Assembly: GCF_020176955.2 (NCBI RefSeq)
Contig: NZ_JAIUCZ020000005.1
Coordinates: 558,001-622,000 of the forward strand
DNA length: 64,000 nt
Direction: 5' to 3'
Source of the DNA: Nocardia sp. alder85J
GTDB taxonomy: Bacteria > Actinomycetota > Actinomycetes > Mycobacteriales > Mycobacteriaceae
Shown here: one piece after another, positions 52,940-61,199 of the stretch
Layout: each line of letters begins with the position of its first letter
Numbering within the stretch: the stretch's first letter is position 1
Made by a program: the position numbers and the translations under genes
Notes under the pieces: model-generated
What the model was told of the DNA's origin: nothing
Databases searched by the model: none
Seen by the model: the letters and a program-made list of their open reading frames with translations, nothing else

Positions 52940-54484
52940 GTGAACCCGCACATTCTCGAAATGCGCGCGATCACCATGGAATTCCCGGGGGTCAAGGCCC
53001 TGGACGAGGTCGACTTCGAGGTCACCCGGGGTGAGATCCACGCCCTGGTCGGGGAGAACGGCGCCGGGAAGTCGACCCTGATGAAGGTGCTGTCCGGGGT
53101 CTACCCGCACGGCACCTACACCGGCGCGATCCTGGTGGACGGCACCGAGATGGCGTTCCGCGACATCCGGCACAGCGAGGCCGCCGGGATCGCGATCATC
53201 CACCAGGAGCTGGCGCTGGTGCCGCAGCTGTCCATCGCGGAGAACATCTTCCTGGGCAACGAGCGCGGCCGGTACGGCACGGTGGACTGGCAGGAGACCA
53301 ACCGGCAGGCAATGCTACTGATGACCCGAGTCGGGCTGATCGAGGATCCGGAGACGCCGGTCGCCGCCCTCGGCGTCGGCAAGCAGCAGCTCGTGGAGAT
53401 CGCCAAGGCGCTGGCCGAACAGGTCCGGCTGCTGATCCTCGACGAGCCCACCGCCGCGCTCAACGAGACCGACAGCGCGGCCCTGCTGGAGCTGCTGAAA
53501 GAGCTTCGTGCGCAGGGGATCACCTCGATCCTCATCTCGCACAAACTGAACGAGGTACTGGCCGTGGCCGATACCGTCACCATCCTGCGCGACGGGCACA
53601 CCATCGAGACGCTGGCCGCCGCGGAGGTGACCGAGGACCGGCTGATCAAGGGCATGGTCGGCCGCGACCTGGACCATCGGTTCCCGCCCCGGCCGGCGCC
53701 GGACATCGGCGCGGTGCTGTTCGAGCTCGAGGGCTGGACAGTGGATCACCCCACCATCGCCGGTCGGCAGGTGGTGCGCGATGCGGCGCTGCACGTGCGG
53801 CGCGGCGAGATCGTCGGCATCGCCGGGCTGATGGGCGCCGGACGCACCGAACTGGCGATGAGCGTGTTCGGCCGGTCCTACGGCCGCAACATCCGCGGCA
53901 CCGTGCGCAAGGATGGTGTGCCGCTGAAACTCTCGACGGTCGGCGATGCCATCGCGGCCGGGATCGCCTACGTCTCCGAGGATCGCAAACAGTACGGGCT
54001 GATCCTGGAGGAGGACATCCGCCGCAACATGACACTCGCCAATCTGGCCGCGGTGTCGACCCGTGCGGTGATCGACACGCATCGGGAGGTGCTCGCGGCC
54101 GAACGGCTGCGCACCCGGCTGACGGTGAAGACGCCGACGGTGTTCCAGAAGGTCGGCAACCTCTCCGGCGGCAATCAGCAGAAGGTGGTGCTGGGCAAGT
54201 GGATCTTCACCGAACCGGAGCTGCTGATCCTGGACGAGCCGACCCGCGGCATCGATGTCGGCGCCAAATACGAGATCTACCTGATCATCCAGCAGCTGGC
54301 CGCGGAAGGCAAAGGCGTGCTGGTCATTTCGTCGGAGTTGCCGGAACTGCTCGGTCTGTGCGATCGCCTCTACGCGATGAACGCCGGCCGCATCACCGGT
54401 GAGCTGCCGCGAGCGGAAGCGACACAGGAGGCAGTGATGAGACTGATGACCCGCGGCGCCGCGTCCGAGGCGGTGCCGTCGTGA
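52940..54484 (+). CDS. mmsA: Sugar ABC transporter ATP-binding protein, two NBDs
   Basis: 514-residue ATPase with tandem nucleotide-binding domains, like MmsA/XylG/AraG. First NBD: GENGAGKST (38-46), LGVGKQQLVEIAKAL signature, LILDEPTAALNE Walker B. Second NBD: the P-loop position reads GLMGAGRTE without lysine, as usual in the family, followed by LSGGNQQKVVLGKW and LILDEPTRGIDVG. The ATG-TGA overlap shape makes GTG 52940 the start. It energises the permease that follows, which overlaps by four bases. Confidence 0.9.
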   Translation: MNPHILEMRAITMEFPGVKALDEVDFEVTRGEIHALVGENGAGKSTLMKVLSGVYPHGTYTGAILVDGTEMAFRDIRHSEAAGIAIIHQELALVPQLSIAENIFLGNERGRYGTVDWQETNRQAMLLMTRVGLIEDPETPVAALGVGKQQLVEIAKALAEQVRLLILDEPTAALNETDSAALLELLKELRAQGITSILISHKLNEVLAVADTVTILRDGHTIETLAAAEVTEDRLIKGMVGRDLDHRFPPRPAPDIGAVLFELEGWTVDHPTIAGRQVVRDAALHVRRGEIVGIAGLMGAGRTELAMSVFGRSYGRNIRGTVRKDGVPLKLSTVGDAIAAGIAYVSEDRKQYGLILEEDIRRNMTLANLAAVSTRAVIDTHREVLAAERLRTRLTVKTPTVFQKVGNLSGGNQQKVVLGKWIFTEPELLILDEPTRGIDVGAKYEIYLIIQQLAAEGKGVLVISSELPELLGLCDRLYAMNAGRITGELPRAEATQEAVMRLMTRGAASEAVPS

Positions 54485-55800
54485 CGTTGCGGGATCTGAT
54501 CACCGAGGGCGAGAACACCGACGAGATCGTCGCCGCCACCGCCCGGCGGCAGACCGGCGCACTGGCCGCGCTGCGGAAGACGTTGCGCGGCAACGTCCGT
54601 CAGTACGGCATGACGGTCGCGCTGATCGCCATCGTGGTGCTGTTCCAGATCCTCACCACGGTCAAGCTCAGCGACGGCGTCAGCCTGCTGACCCCGCTGA
54701 ACGTCACCAACGTCATCCTCCAGAACGGCTACATCCTGGTATTGGCCGTCGGCATGATGCTGGTGATCATCAACGGGCACATCGACCTGTCGGTGGGCTC
54801 GGTATGCGCGCTGGTCGGCGCGCTCACCGGCATCGCGATCGTGCACTGGCACTGGCCGTGGCCGGTCGTGGTGGTCGCGGGGCTGGCGCTGGGCGCGGTG
54901 ATCGGTGTGTGGCAGGGGTATTGGATCGCCTACGTGAAGATCCCGGCCTTCATCGTGACCCTCGGCGGCATGCTGCTGTTCCGGGGCCTGGCGCAGTTGG
55001 TGTTGCAGGGGCAGTCGATCGGGCCGTTCCCGCAGGGTTTCGTCAACATCGCCGCGGGCTATCTGCCGAACTGGCTGCCGATCCACGCGGTGGTGTTCGA
55101 CGGGTTCCGGCACGGGATCGTGGTGCATCTGCGGGTCGGCGATCTGCACGGCGCCACCCTGCTGCTGGGCATCGCCGCGATCGCCGCACTGGTCTGGCAG
55201 CAGTTGCGGTTGCGCGGGCGGCGGCGTTCGTACGGGTTGCCCACCGGACCGCGGTCGCTGTTCGTCGCGAAGATGGTCGCGCTGGGCCTGGTGATCGGCG
55301 CGTTCACCTATGTCCTGGCCTCCTACAACGGGATTCCGATCATCGGCCTGATCCTGGTGGCGGTGATCCTGGTCTATTCGTTCGTGATGAACCGAACGGT
55401 CATCGGGCGACGTATCTATGCCGTGGGCGGAAACGAGAAGGCGGCGGCGCTGTCCGGGGTGAACACCCGGGGCAACACCTTCTGGGTGTTCGTCAACATG
55501 GGCGTGCTGGCGGCGCTGGCGGGCATCATCTTCGCCGCGCGTCTCGGCGACGCCACCCCGAAGGCCGGGCAGAACTTCGAATTGGACGCCATCGCAGCGG
55601 CTTTCGTCGGTGGCGCCTCGGCCGGCGGCGGCATCGGCACCGTGGTGGGGGCGATCGTCGGCGCCCTGGTCATGGGCGTGATGAACAACGGCATGTCCAT
55701 GCTCGGCGTCGGCAGCGACTGGCAGCAGGTGATCAAGGGCCTGGTACTGCTGGCCGCGGTCGCCTTCGACGTCTACAACAAGAAGCGCGCGGCCACCTGA
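54481..55800 (+). CDS. mmsB: Sugar ABC transporter permease
   Basis: 439 residues, about ten transmembrane helices. GYILVLAVGMMLVIINGHIDLSVGSVCALVGAL is the sugar-permease signature near 85-117, with the cytosolic EAA-like loop IYAVGGNEKAAALSGVNT before FAARLGDATPKAGQNFELDAIAAAFVGGAS. Matches MmsB/GguB. GTG start overlaps the ATPase stop. Last gene of the ara operon; a strong hairpin follows. Confidence 0.9.
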   Translation: MTLRDLITEGENTDEIVAATARRQTGALAALRKTLRGNVRQYGMTVALIAIVVLFQILTTVKLSDGVSLLTPLNVTNVILQNGYILVLAVGMMLVIINGHIDLSVGSVCALVGALTGIAIVHWHWPWPVVVVAGLALGAVIGVWQGYWIAYVKIPAFIVTLGGMLLFRGLAQLVLQGQSIGPFPQGFVNIAAGYLPNWLPIHAVVFDGFRHGIVVHLRVGDLHGATLLLGIAAIAALVWQQLRLRGRRRSYGLPTGPRSLFVAKMVALGLVIGAFTYVLASYNGIPIIGLILVAVILVYSFVMNRTVIGRRIYAVGGNEKAAALSGVNTRGNTFWVFVNMGVLAALAGIIFAARLGDATPKAGQNFELDAIAAAFVGGASAGGGIGTVVGAIVGALVMGVMNNGMSMLGVGSDWQQVIKGLVLLAAVAFDVYNKKRAAT

Positions 55801-55852
55801 ACCCCACGGCCGCCCCGCGCTGGCGGCCGTGTCGATCCGGTGGCCGCCCGCC

Positions 55853-55891
55853 GGGGACTCCCGCCCCAACCCTCCGGGGCGGGAGTTCCCC
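55853..55891. terminator. Strong hairpin after the ara operon
   Basis: GGGGACTCCCGCCCC (55853-55867) pairs with GGGGCGGGAGTTCCCC (55876-55891) around an 8-base loop, with a single bulge. It lies between mmsB and the convergent LacI gene, serving both ends. No U-run. Confidence 0.72.
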
Positions 55892-56011
55892 GTGCCGGTT
55901 CCCGCTCGCCGCGGGCTGTTCGGGCCGCACTCGTGGCGGCGCTGCGCGGCAGGCGATTTCGGCGGGCCGTCCGAGCGGCCCGCCGTGGAGCGGGGAACTG
56001 TGCGCCGCAGC

Positions 56012-57061
56012 CTATTTCGGCGGCGCCGAACTGTCCCGGACGACGAGGGTCGGCAATACCGCGGGCGGGTCCGGGTTCTCGCCGTCGTTCTCCAGCAGTC
56101 GCAGCAGCAGTTGCATGCTGCGGCGGCCGACCTCGTCGAAATCCTGGCGCACGGTGGTCAGCGGCGGGGACAGGTAGGCGGCCTCGGGGATGTCGTCGAA
56201 GCCGACCACCGACACATCGTCGGGCACCCGGATGCCGCGTTCGGCGAACGAGCGCAACAGGCCCAGCGCCATCTGGTCGTTGCCGGCGAACACCGCGGTG
56301 ACTCCCGGCTGCGCGGCCAGCACCAGACCGGCCTCGTAACCGGACCGGGCGCTCCAGTCGCCGCTGATCATGGGCGGGATGCGAGCGCCGGCGGTCTCCA
56401 GGGTGCGGCGGTAGCCGTCGACGCGGTCGCGGGCCTCCAGCCAGCCGTTGGGGCCGGAGACGTGCCACACCGTCTCGTGCCCGAGGCTCAGCAGGTGCTC
56501 CACGGCCAGGCGGCTGCCCTCGTGCTGGTCCATCGAGGCCGCGGGCAGACCCGCGTCGTGCCCGGCCTGCACCGCCACCGCCACCAGCCGGGCGGGCAGG
56601 TTGTGCAGCGCGACCGCGGCGGCCAGTTGCGGCGCGAGGATGATCACCCCGTCGACGCCCTGGTCGGCCAGGGTGTTCACCGCGTCCAGCACGCCGTGCC
56701 GGTCGACCCGTTCGAGGGTGACGATGGAGACGCCGTAGCCCGCGGCGCGCGCGGCCCGCTCGATGCCCAGCATCATCGACGCCGGGCCGTACAGCGTGGT
56801 ATCGAAGGTGACCGCGCCCAGCACCTTGGAGCGGCGGCTGACCAGCCCGCGCGCCATCGCGTTCGGCCGGTAGCCGAGTTCCTCCACCGCGCGCAGCACC
56901 CGGTCACGGGTCTCCTGGCGCACCTGCGGGCTGCCGTTCAGCACCCTCGACACGGTTTGATGCGAGACCCCGGCGAGCTTGGCCACGTCGGTCATCACCG
57001 CGGGACGTCCCCCGGCCACCCGCGCCACCTTCACCGGCGCATGCCTGTCCCTGTCTCTCAC
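56012..57061 (-). CDS. LacI-family regulator, probably of the arabinose operon
   Basis: 349 residues. HTH and hinge: VMTDVAKLAGVSHQTVSRVLNGSPQV (22-47), RDRVLRAVEELGYRPNAMARGLVSRRS. Effector domain: periplasmic-binding fold ending FDDIPEAAYLSPPLTTVRQDFDEVGRRSMQLLLRLLE. GTG start at 57059-57061. It is divergent from a decayed sugar-transporter fragment and convergent with the ara operon; LacI-type boxes lie on both sides of its promoter and upstream of araB. The inducer is inferred to be a pentose, by location. Confidence 0.87.
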   Translation of the reverse strand: MRDRDRHAPVKVARVAGGRPAVMTDVAKLAGVSHQTVSRVLNGSPQVRQETRDRVLRAVEELGYRPNAMARGLVSRRSKVLGAVTFDTTLYGPASMMLGIERAARAAGYGVSIVTLERVDRHGVLDAVNTLADQGVDGVIILAPQLAAAVALHNLPARLVAVAVQAGHDAGLPAASMDQHEGSRLAVEHLLSLGHETVWHVSGPNGWLEARDRVDGYRRTLETAGARIPPMISGDWSARSGYEAGLVLAAQPGVTAVFAGNDQMALGLLRSFAERGIRVPDDVSVVGFDDIPEAAYLSPPLTTVRQDFDEVGRRSMQLLLRLLENDGENPDPPAVLPTLVVRDSSAPPK

Positions 57062-57122
57062 ATCCCCAGCCTTTCCACGCCTTGTGGAGTTCCGATCTCC
57101 CGGCCCCGGTCCCGACGATTCA

Positions 57123-57136
57123 GGTTAGCGCTCACT
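57123..57136. promoter_or_regulatory. LacI-type operator at the regulator promoter
   Basis: GGTTAGCGCTCACT shows 11 of 14 matches to TGTTAGCGCTAACA, with the central AGCGCT intact. 62 bases upstream of the LacI gene start, consistent with autoregulation. Confidence 0.7.
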
Positions 57137-57246
57137 TCGCCGGGTGCGGCGGCCCGGCCGGTGCGCGGCGAATTGCCATGAGCGTCAACCGATGCCCGCG
57201 GGTCACCGGTGCCGGAATGTTTCACTCATACCCTTGACGGGACGAA

Positions 57247-57260
57247 TGTGAGCGCTAACA
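57247..57260. promoter_or_regulatory. LacI-type operator before the decayed transporter
   Basis: TGTGAGCGCTAACA matches the LacI/GalR consensus at 13 of 14 positions, the best site in the window. It now precedes only pseudogene remains, so it is a leftover of the former transporter's control or a second, looping site for the regulator. Confidence 0.78.
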
Positions 57261-57307
57261 CTATCAGACACAACTCTTGTCCCGGTTCACTGCAAGGGAA
57301 TCCCCTC

Positions 57308-57781
57308 GTATCGAAGAGGCTTGTCACCGCAGCCGGTGTCCTCACCCTCACCACCGCGGCGCTCGCCGGTTGCGGCTCGTCCGGAAGCGGCAACGGCCAG
57401 CCCACCCTGGGTTTCTCCCAGGTCGGCGCCGAGAGCGGCCGGCGCACCGCGAACACCCGGTCCATCCACGAGTCGGCGAAGACCGCGGGCATCAACCTGA
57501 AATTCGCCGACGCACAACAGAAGCAGGAGAATCAGATCAAGCGAGGGCCACAAGGCCGGGCAGTGGGTGGCCGACCAGTACAAGGGCTCGAATGAGACCG
57601 TTGACATCGCGGTGCTGGAGGGCACCACTTCGCGCTCGGCGTGCTCACCCTCGGCGTGATCCAGACCATCGTCAGTTTCCAGGGCACGCCGAGTTCGCGG
57701 TGGACGCGGATCGTGATCGGCGCGCTACTACTGGTATTCATCGTGTTGCAGCGGTTGCCGGTCGGTTCCCGGCGACGCTGA
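57308..57781 (+). pseudogene. Collapsed remnant of a YtfQ...YjfF sugar ABC transporter
   Basis: Three joined fragments. 57308-57540: signal peptide and lipobox (TTAALAGC) and first ~75 residues of a YtfQ-like galactofuranose-type binding protein (LGFSQVGAESG, SIHESAKTAGINLKFADAQQKQENQIK). 57543-57629, another frame: its middle (EGHKAGQWVADQYKGSNETVDIAVLEGTT). 57629-57781: the C-terminus of a YjfF-like permease (FALGVLTLGVIQTIVSFQGTPS, then IVIGALLLVFIVLQRLP) with its stop. The intervening YtfR ATPase and YtfT permease are gone, so at least two deletions occurred. The original start codon position now reads GTA. No functional product expected. Confidence 0.82.
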
Positions 57782-57847
57782 CCCGGAGTCCGAATCGCAA
57801 CGCTGCCACCCGGAATCACCAGCATGCCGGTCGGTATTCTGACGGAC

Positions 57848-58282
57848 ATGCCACTCACCGGAGACTACGAGCCCAGTCCGACCGACTGGTCACGCGAACA
57901 GGCCGACAAGTACGAGTCCTCGAACGGCGCCGAGGGCAAGACCATGAAGGGCAAGCCGATCATCCTGCTGATCACGGTCGGCGCGAAATCCGGCAAGATC
58001 CGCAAGACCCCGCTGATGCGGGTCGAGCACGACGGCGAATACGCGGTGGTCGCCTCGCTGGGCGGCGCCCCGAAGAATCCGGTCTGGTACTACAACATCA
58101 AGGCCGATCCGCACGTCGAACTGCGCGACGGCGACGTGGTCAAGGACTACACCGCCCGCGAGGTCTTCGACGACGAGAAGGCGCAGTGGTGGGAGCGCGC
58201 GGTCGCGGCCTGGCCGGACTACGCGGAGTACCAGAAGAAGACCGACCGCAGCATCCCGCTGTTCGTCCTCACCCCGCACTGA
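57848..58282 (+). CDS. Deazaflavin (F420)-dependent nitroreductase family protein (Rv1558-like)
   Basis: 144-residue Ddn-like protein. KPIILLITVGAKSGKIRKTPLMRVEHDGEYAVVASLGGAPKNPVWYYN is the F420-binding core with the KSGKIRKTPL phosphate-binding stretch; ARVEF-like segment REVFDDEKAQWWERAVAAWPDYAEYQKKT follows, ending IPLFVLTP. The M. tuberculosis family member Rv1558 lies immediately before ilvA, as here. Substrate unknown; likely reduces quinone- or nitro-type compounds with F420H2. ATG 57848 chosen over one 24 bases earlier. Confidence 0.87.
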   Translation: MPLTGDYEPSPTDWSREQADKYESSNGAEGKTMKGKPIILLITVGAKSGKIRKTPLMRVEHDGEYAVVASLGGAPKNPVWYYNIKADPHVELRDGDVVKDYTAREVFDDEKAQWWERAVAAWPDYAEYQKKTDRSIPLFVLTPH

Positions 58283-58379
58283 TCCGGCTCCGGCCGCGCC
58301 CCCGTCCGCGAAACCGGACAATGGGTGCGGCCCCCCGGTCGGCCGCGGCGACCGGTTCGCCTGCCGATAGCATGTCGGG

Positions 58380-59735
58380 GTGTCGAAATCGCTCGAGCTC
58401 GCAGAGAAGGTGTCCGGTCCGCTGCCCGAATTGACGGCGGACGAGATCGACGCGGCCGCGAAGCGAATTTCCGACATCATCGAGCCGACGCCGCTACAGA
58501 GAATCGAGCGGCTGTCGGCACGATCGGGCGCCGAGGTCTACGTCAAGCGTGAGGACCTCACCGCCGTGCGCAGCTACAAGCTGCGCGGCGCCTACAACCT
58601 GATCGTGCAACTCACACCCGCCGAGCGTGCCGCCGGTGTGGTGACAGCCAGCGCCGGCAACCACGCGCAGGGTGTCGCCTACGCCTGCCGGGCCATGGGC
58701 ATCGCGGGCCGCATCTATGTCCCGACCACCACCCCCAAGCAGAAACGCGACCGCATCCGCGCCCACGGTGGCCGGTTCGTGGAACTGATCGCCACCGGCG
58801 ACACCTACGACGCGGCCGCCGCGGCTGCCGCGGCCGACGTCGCCCGCACCGGCGCCACCGCCGTCCCCCCCTTCGACGACGCGCGCACCGCCGCCGGCCA
58901 GGGCACGGTAGCGGTGGAATTCCTGGACCAGCTGCCCACCACCCCCGACCTGGTGATCATCCCGGTCGGCGGCGGCGGCTGCCTGGCCGGCATCGGCACC
59001 TACCTGCGCGAACGCTCCCCCGGCACGGCCATCGTCGGCGTGGAACCCGCCGGCGCCGCCTCCATGACGGCCGCCCTGGTCGCGGGCGGCCCGGTCACCC
59101 TCCCGTCGATCGACCCGTTCGTCGACGGCGCCGCCGTCCGCCGCATCGGCGACCTGCCCTACCGGACGGTCGCCGGTTTCGGCGGCCGCATCGTCTCGCA
59201 CGCCTCCCTGCCCCTGCTCATCTCCACCGAATCCGATTCGGGTGCAGGGTCTTTCCGCATGCTGCAAGTGGACGAGGGCGCCATCTGCACCACCATGCTC
59301 GAGCTCTACCAGAACGAGGGCATCATCGCCGAACCCGCGGGCGCCCTGGCGGTCGCGGCCCTGGCCGAACTCACGGTGGAACCCGGCTCGACGGTGGTCT
59401 GCCTGGTCTCCGGCGGCAACAACGACGTCTCCCGCTACGGCGAGATCATCGAACGCTCCCTGGTCCACCAGGGCCTCAAGCACTACTTCCTGGTGGACTT
59501 CCCCCAAGAGCCCGGCGCCCTCCGCCGCTTCCTGGACGAAGTCCTGGGCCCCGACGACGACGTCACCCTCTTCGAATACGTCAAACGCAACAACCGGGAA
59601 ACCGGCGCCGCCCTGGTCGGCATCGAACTCGGCGTCTCCGAGGGCCTGAAATCCCTCCTGGAACGCATGGACGAATCCCCCATCCAATGCGAACGCCTGG
59701 ACCCGAATTCCCCGGCGTACCGCTACCTCACCTGA
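58380..59735 (+). CDS. ilvA: Threonine ammonia-lyase (threonine dehydratase)
   Basis: PLP enzyme deaminating L-threonine to 2-oxobutanoate, the entry to isoleucine synthesis. 451 residues, PLP lysine K67 in SYKLRGAYN, ASAGNHAQGVAYACR phosphate-site motif, GGGGCLAGIGTYL glycine loop and VSGGNNDVSRY. The C-terminal ~95 residues (LVDFPQEPGALRRFLDEVL...LVGIELG) are an ACT-like regulatory domain for isoleucine feedback. GTG start. A hairpin follows the stop. Confidence 0.95.
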   Translation: MSKSLELAEKVSGPLPELTADEIDAAAKRISDIIEPTPLQRIERLSARSGAEVYVKREDLTAVRSYKLRGAYNLIVQLTPAERAAGVVTASAGNHAQGVAYACRAMGIAGRIYVPTTTPKQKRDRIRAHGGRFVELIATGDTYDAAAAAAAADVARTGATAVPPFDDARTAAGQGTVAVEFLDQLPTTPDLVIIPVGGGGCLAGIGTYLRERSPGTAIVGVEPAGAASMTAALVAGGPVTLPSIDPFVDGAAVRRIGDLPYRTVAGFGGRIVSHASLPLLISTESDSGAGSFRMLQVDEGAICTTMLELYQNEGIIAEPAGALAVAALAELTVEPGSTVVCLVSGGNNDVSRYGEIIERSLVHQGLKHYFLVDFPQEPGALRRFLDEVLGPDDDVTLFEYVKRNNRETGAALVGIELGVSEGLKSLLERMDESPIQCERLDPNSPAYRYLT

Positions 59736-59744
59736 TCACCATCG

Positions 59745-59775
59745 GTCGGGCACCGCACAACATGCGGTGCCCGAC
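59745..59775. terminator. Perfect hairpin after ilvA
   Basis: GTCGGGCACCGCA (59745-59757) and its exact complement (59763-59775) with a CAACA loop, 13 bp with no mismatch, 10 bases after the ilvA stop and 11 before the end of the convergent small gene. Followed by AACGAAAA, so read from the minus strand it is preceded by a T-run equivalent. Bidirectional terminator. Confidence 0.78.
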
Positions 59776-59785
59776 AACGAAAACC

Positions 59786-60043
59786 TCACTCGAACAATTC
59801 CGCAGCGGTCGATACTATGGCAACGCGCCTCAACCACTGTGCCAACAGCTCGAGGTCCCAGCATTCCGATATGCGACGGCGGGTACTGGCGTCGACAGTG
59901 ATCCCACGGGCGGCCAACACGGTGAGAATCGCCGTCGCCTCACCCTCCGCGCGTCCGACAGCTTCACCCTCGGCACGCCCCAATGCCTGGTGGCGGAGAG
60001 CGAATTCGCTTTCCCACCGATATTTGTCGAGTGAAATCGTCAT
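59786..60043 (-). pseudogene. Fragment resembling the C-terminus of Rpn/transposase-like proteins
   Basis: 85 residues: ESEFALRHQALGRAEGEAVGRAEGEATAILTVLAARGITVDASTRRRISECWDLELLAQWLRRVAIVSTAAELFE in effect (quoted in parts: GRAEGEA twice, ILTVLAARGI, LELLAQWLRRV). That tail is the standard ending of actinobacterial Rpn-family (PD-(D/E)XK-like) proteins, which have ~200 more residues in front. None of that nuclease part is present, so it is a truncated remnant or a stand-alone tail. The ATG has no convincing ribosome-binding site. Confidence 0.5.
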
Positions 60044-60325
60044 GATTGTGCAACTTTCGGTCCCAACTCCGGCCTGTCACAACGGCATGGTGCAGAAGAT
60101 ATCCACAAAATGAGCACGAACACAAACGACCAGCGTTCAATTCATTTAATCGAATCCCTGGCCGAATATTCGGAAATAAATTTACCGACCGGGCGGATGT
60201 GCCCGGACAGTTCACCTCGTGGACGGTCGACGACGGGTGATGAGAGTCGACGCAGCCGGATAGACTGCACTCCGCAGGGTCGCCGCGCGGTGGCCCCGCG
60301 CGGCGAACCGGGGCAGGGGGTGGAC

Positions 60326-61066
60326 ATGGGTGCGGTGGTCGAACGGCTGGCGGCCTTGGGGGTGTCGCGGGTTTCCAGGTGGTGCTTCAACTGCTATCTG
60401 CTGACCGGCGACGACGGCGCGATCGTCGTGGTCGATCCGGGGATGCCCACGTCGGTCGATGATGTCGAGCCGCTGCTGGCGACCATGGCTGGGCAGGTCC
60501 GGGTCGTCACGGCGACCCATGGGCACTGCGATCATGTCGGTGGCGCGGCGGCCTTGGCTCGGCGGCACGATGCGAACGTCCATCTGCCGACGGTGACGCT
60601 GTCCTACCTCGAGGGCGTCGAGCCGAGGACTCCCAGTCTGGTGAAGTTGGCCCGGACCTGGCCCTTGTTGTTCGGGCAGCCGTTCGACCGCAGGGCCGCA
60701 ACAGGATTCGTGCGGGCAGCCGTGACAGCCGGATTCGGCGGGACTCGGCGTATGCTCTGGCCGGGGCCACGGCCGGTCGGCAGTCTGGAGGACGGACAAC
60801 CGCTGCACGGCGCATCGGCCTGGACGGTCGTGCGGACTCCGGGCCACACCGACGACAGCATCGCGCTGTGGAATGCCGAGACCCGCACGCTGCTGTCCGG
60901 GGACGCGGTGTTGACGATCAACGGGCGACCGCGATTCGCTCCCGACACAGTCGATGTCAGGGCAGCCGCGGAGACCGCGAGCCGTCTGCGGGAACTGCCG
61001 GTCGAGCATTTGCTGCCGGGGCACGGCCTCCCGATCCACGCGCGATCGGTGTGGGATCTGGCGTAA
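60326..61066 (+). CDS. Metallo-beta-lactamase fold hydrolase
   Basis: 246 residues with the binuclear zinc motif THGHCDHVGG (H65, H67, D69, H70), later VVRTPGHTDDSIALW and LSGDAVL (third histidine and bridging Asp), and HLLPGHG (last His). Generic MBL hydrolase (glyoxalase II-like or lactonase); substrate unknown. ATG 60326 follows a GGGGG run; the frame extends 72 codons upstream to 60110, but that part looks non-coding and is AT-richer. The ~280 bases before it hold no recognised gene. Confidence 0.85.
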   Translation: MGAVVERLAALGVSRVSRWCFNCYLLTGDDGAIVVVDPGMPTSVDDVEPLLATMAGQVRVVTATHGHCDHVGGAAALARRHDANVHLPTVTLSYLEGVEPRTPSLVKLARTWPLLFGQPFDRRAATGFVRAAVTAGFGGTRRMLWPGPRPVGSLEDGQPLHGASAWTVVRTPGHTDDSIALWNAETRTLLSGDAVLTINGRPRFAPDTVDVRAAAETASRLRELPVEHLLPGHGLPIHARSVWDLA

Positions 61067-61155
61067 CACCGACGGCCGTGTGCGGGAGCGGGTTCCGGCC
61101 GCCGGATCGGGAGATGGCCGGGCACGGTCGGCGCTTCGCGAGACGTGGCAGCCCG

Positions 61156-61199
61156 GTCCTCGGGACGAGGTGGTGCTACATCATGCTCGTCCCGAGGAC
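61156..61199. terminator. 14-bp inverted repeat spanning the methyltransferase stop codon
   Basis: GTCCTCGGGACGAG (61156-61169) and its exact complement (61186-61199) around 16 bases. The upper arm encodes the last codons of the methyltransferase (VLGTS) and the loop contains its TAG, so the stem would form across the stop. Probably an intrinsic terminator that uses coding sequence, or a 3' stability element. Confidence 0.6.

Noticed and set aside
60110..60325. N-terminal extension of the metallo-beta-lactamase-fold gene
   Set aside because: AT-richer, includes AAATAAATTT-like stretches, and the family starts near the ATG at 60326 with a better ribosome-binding site.
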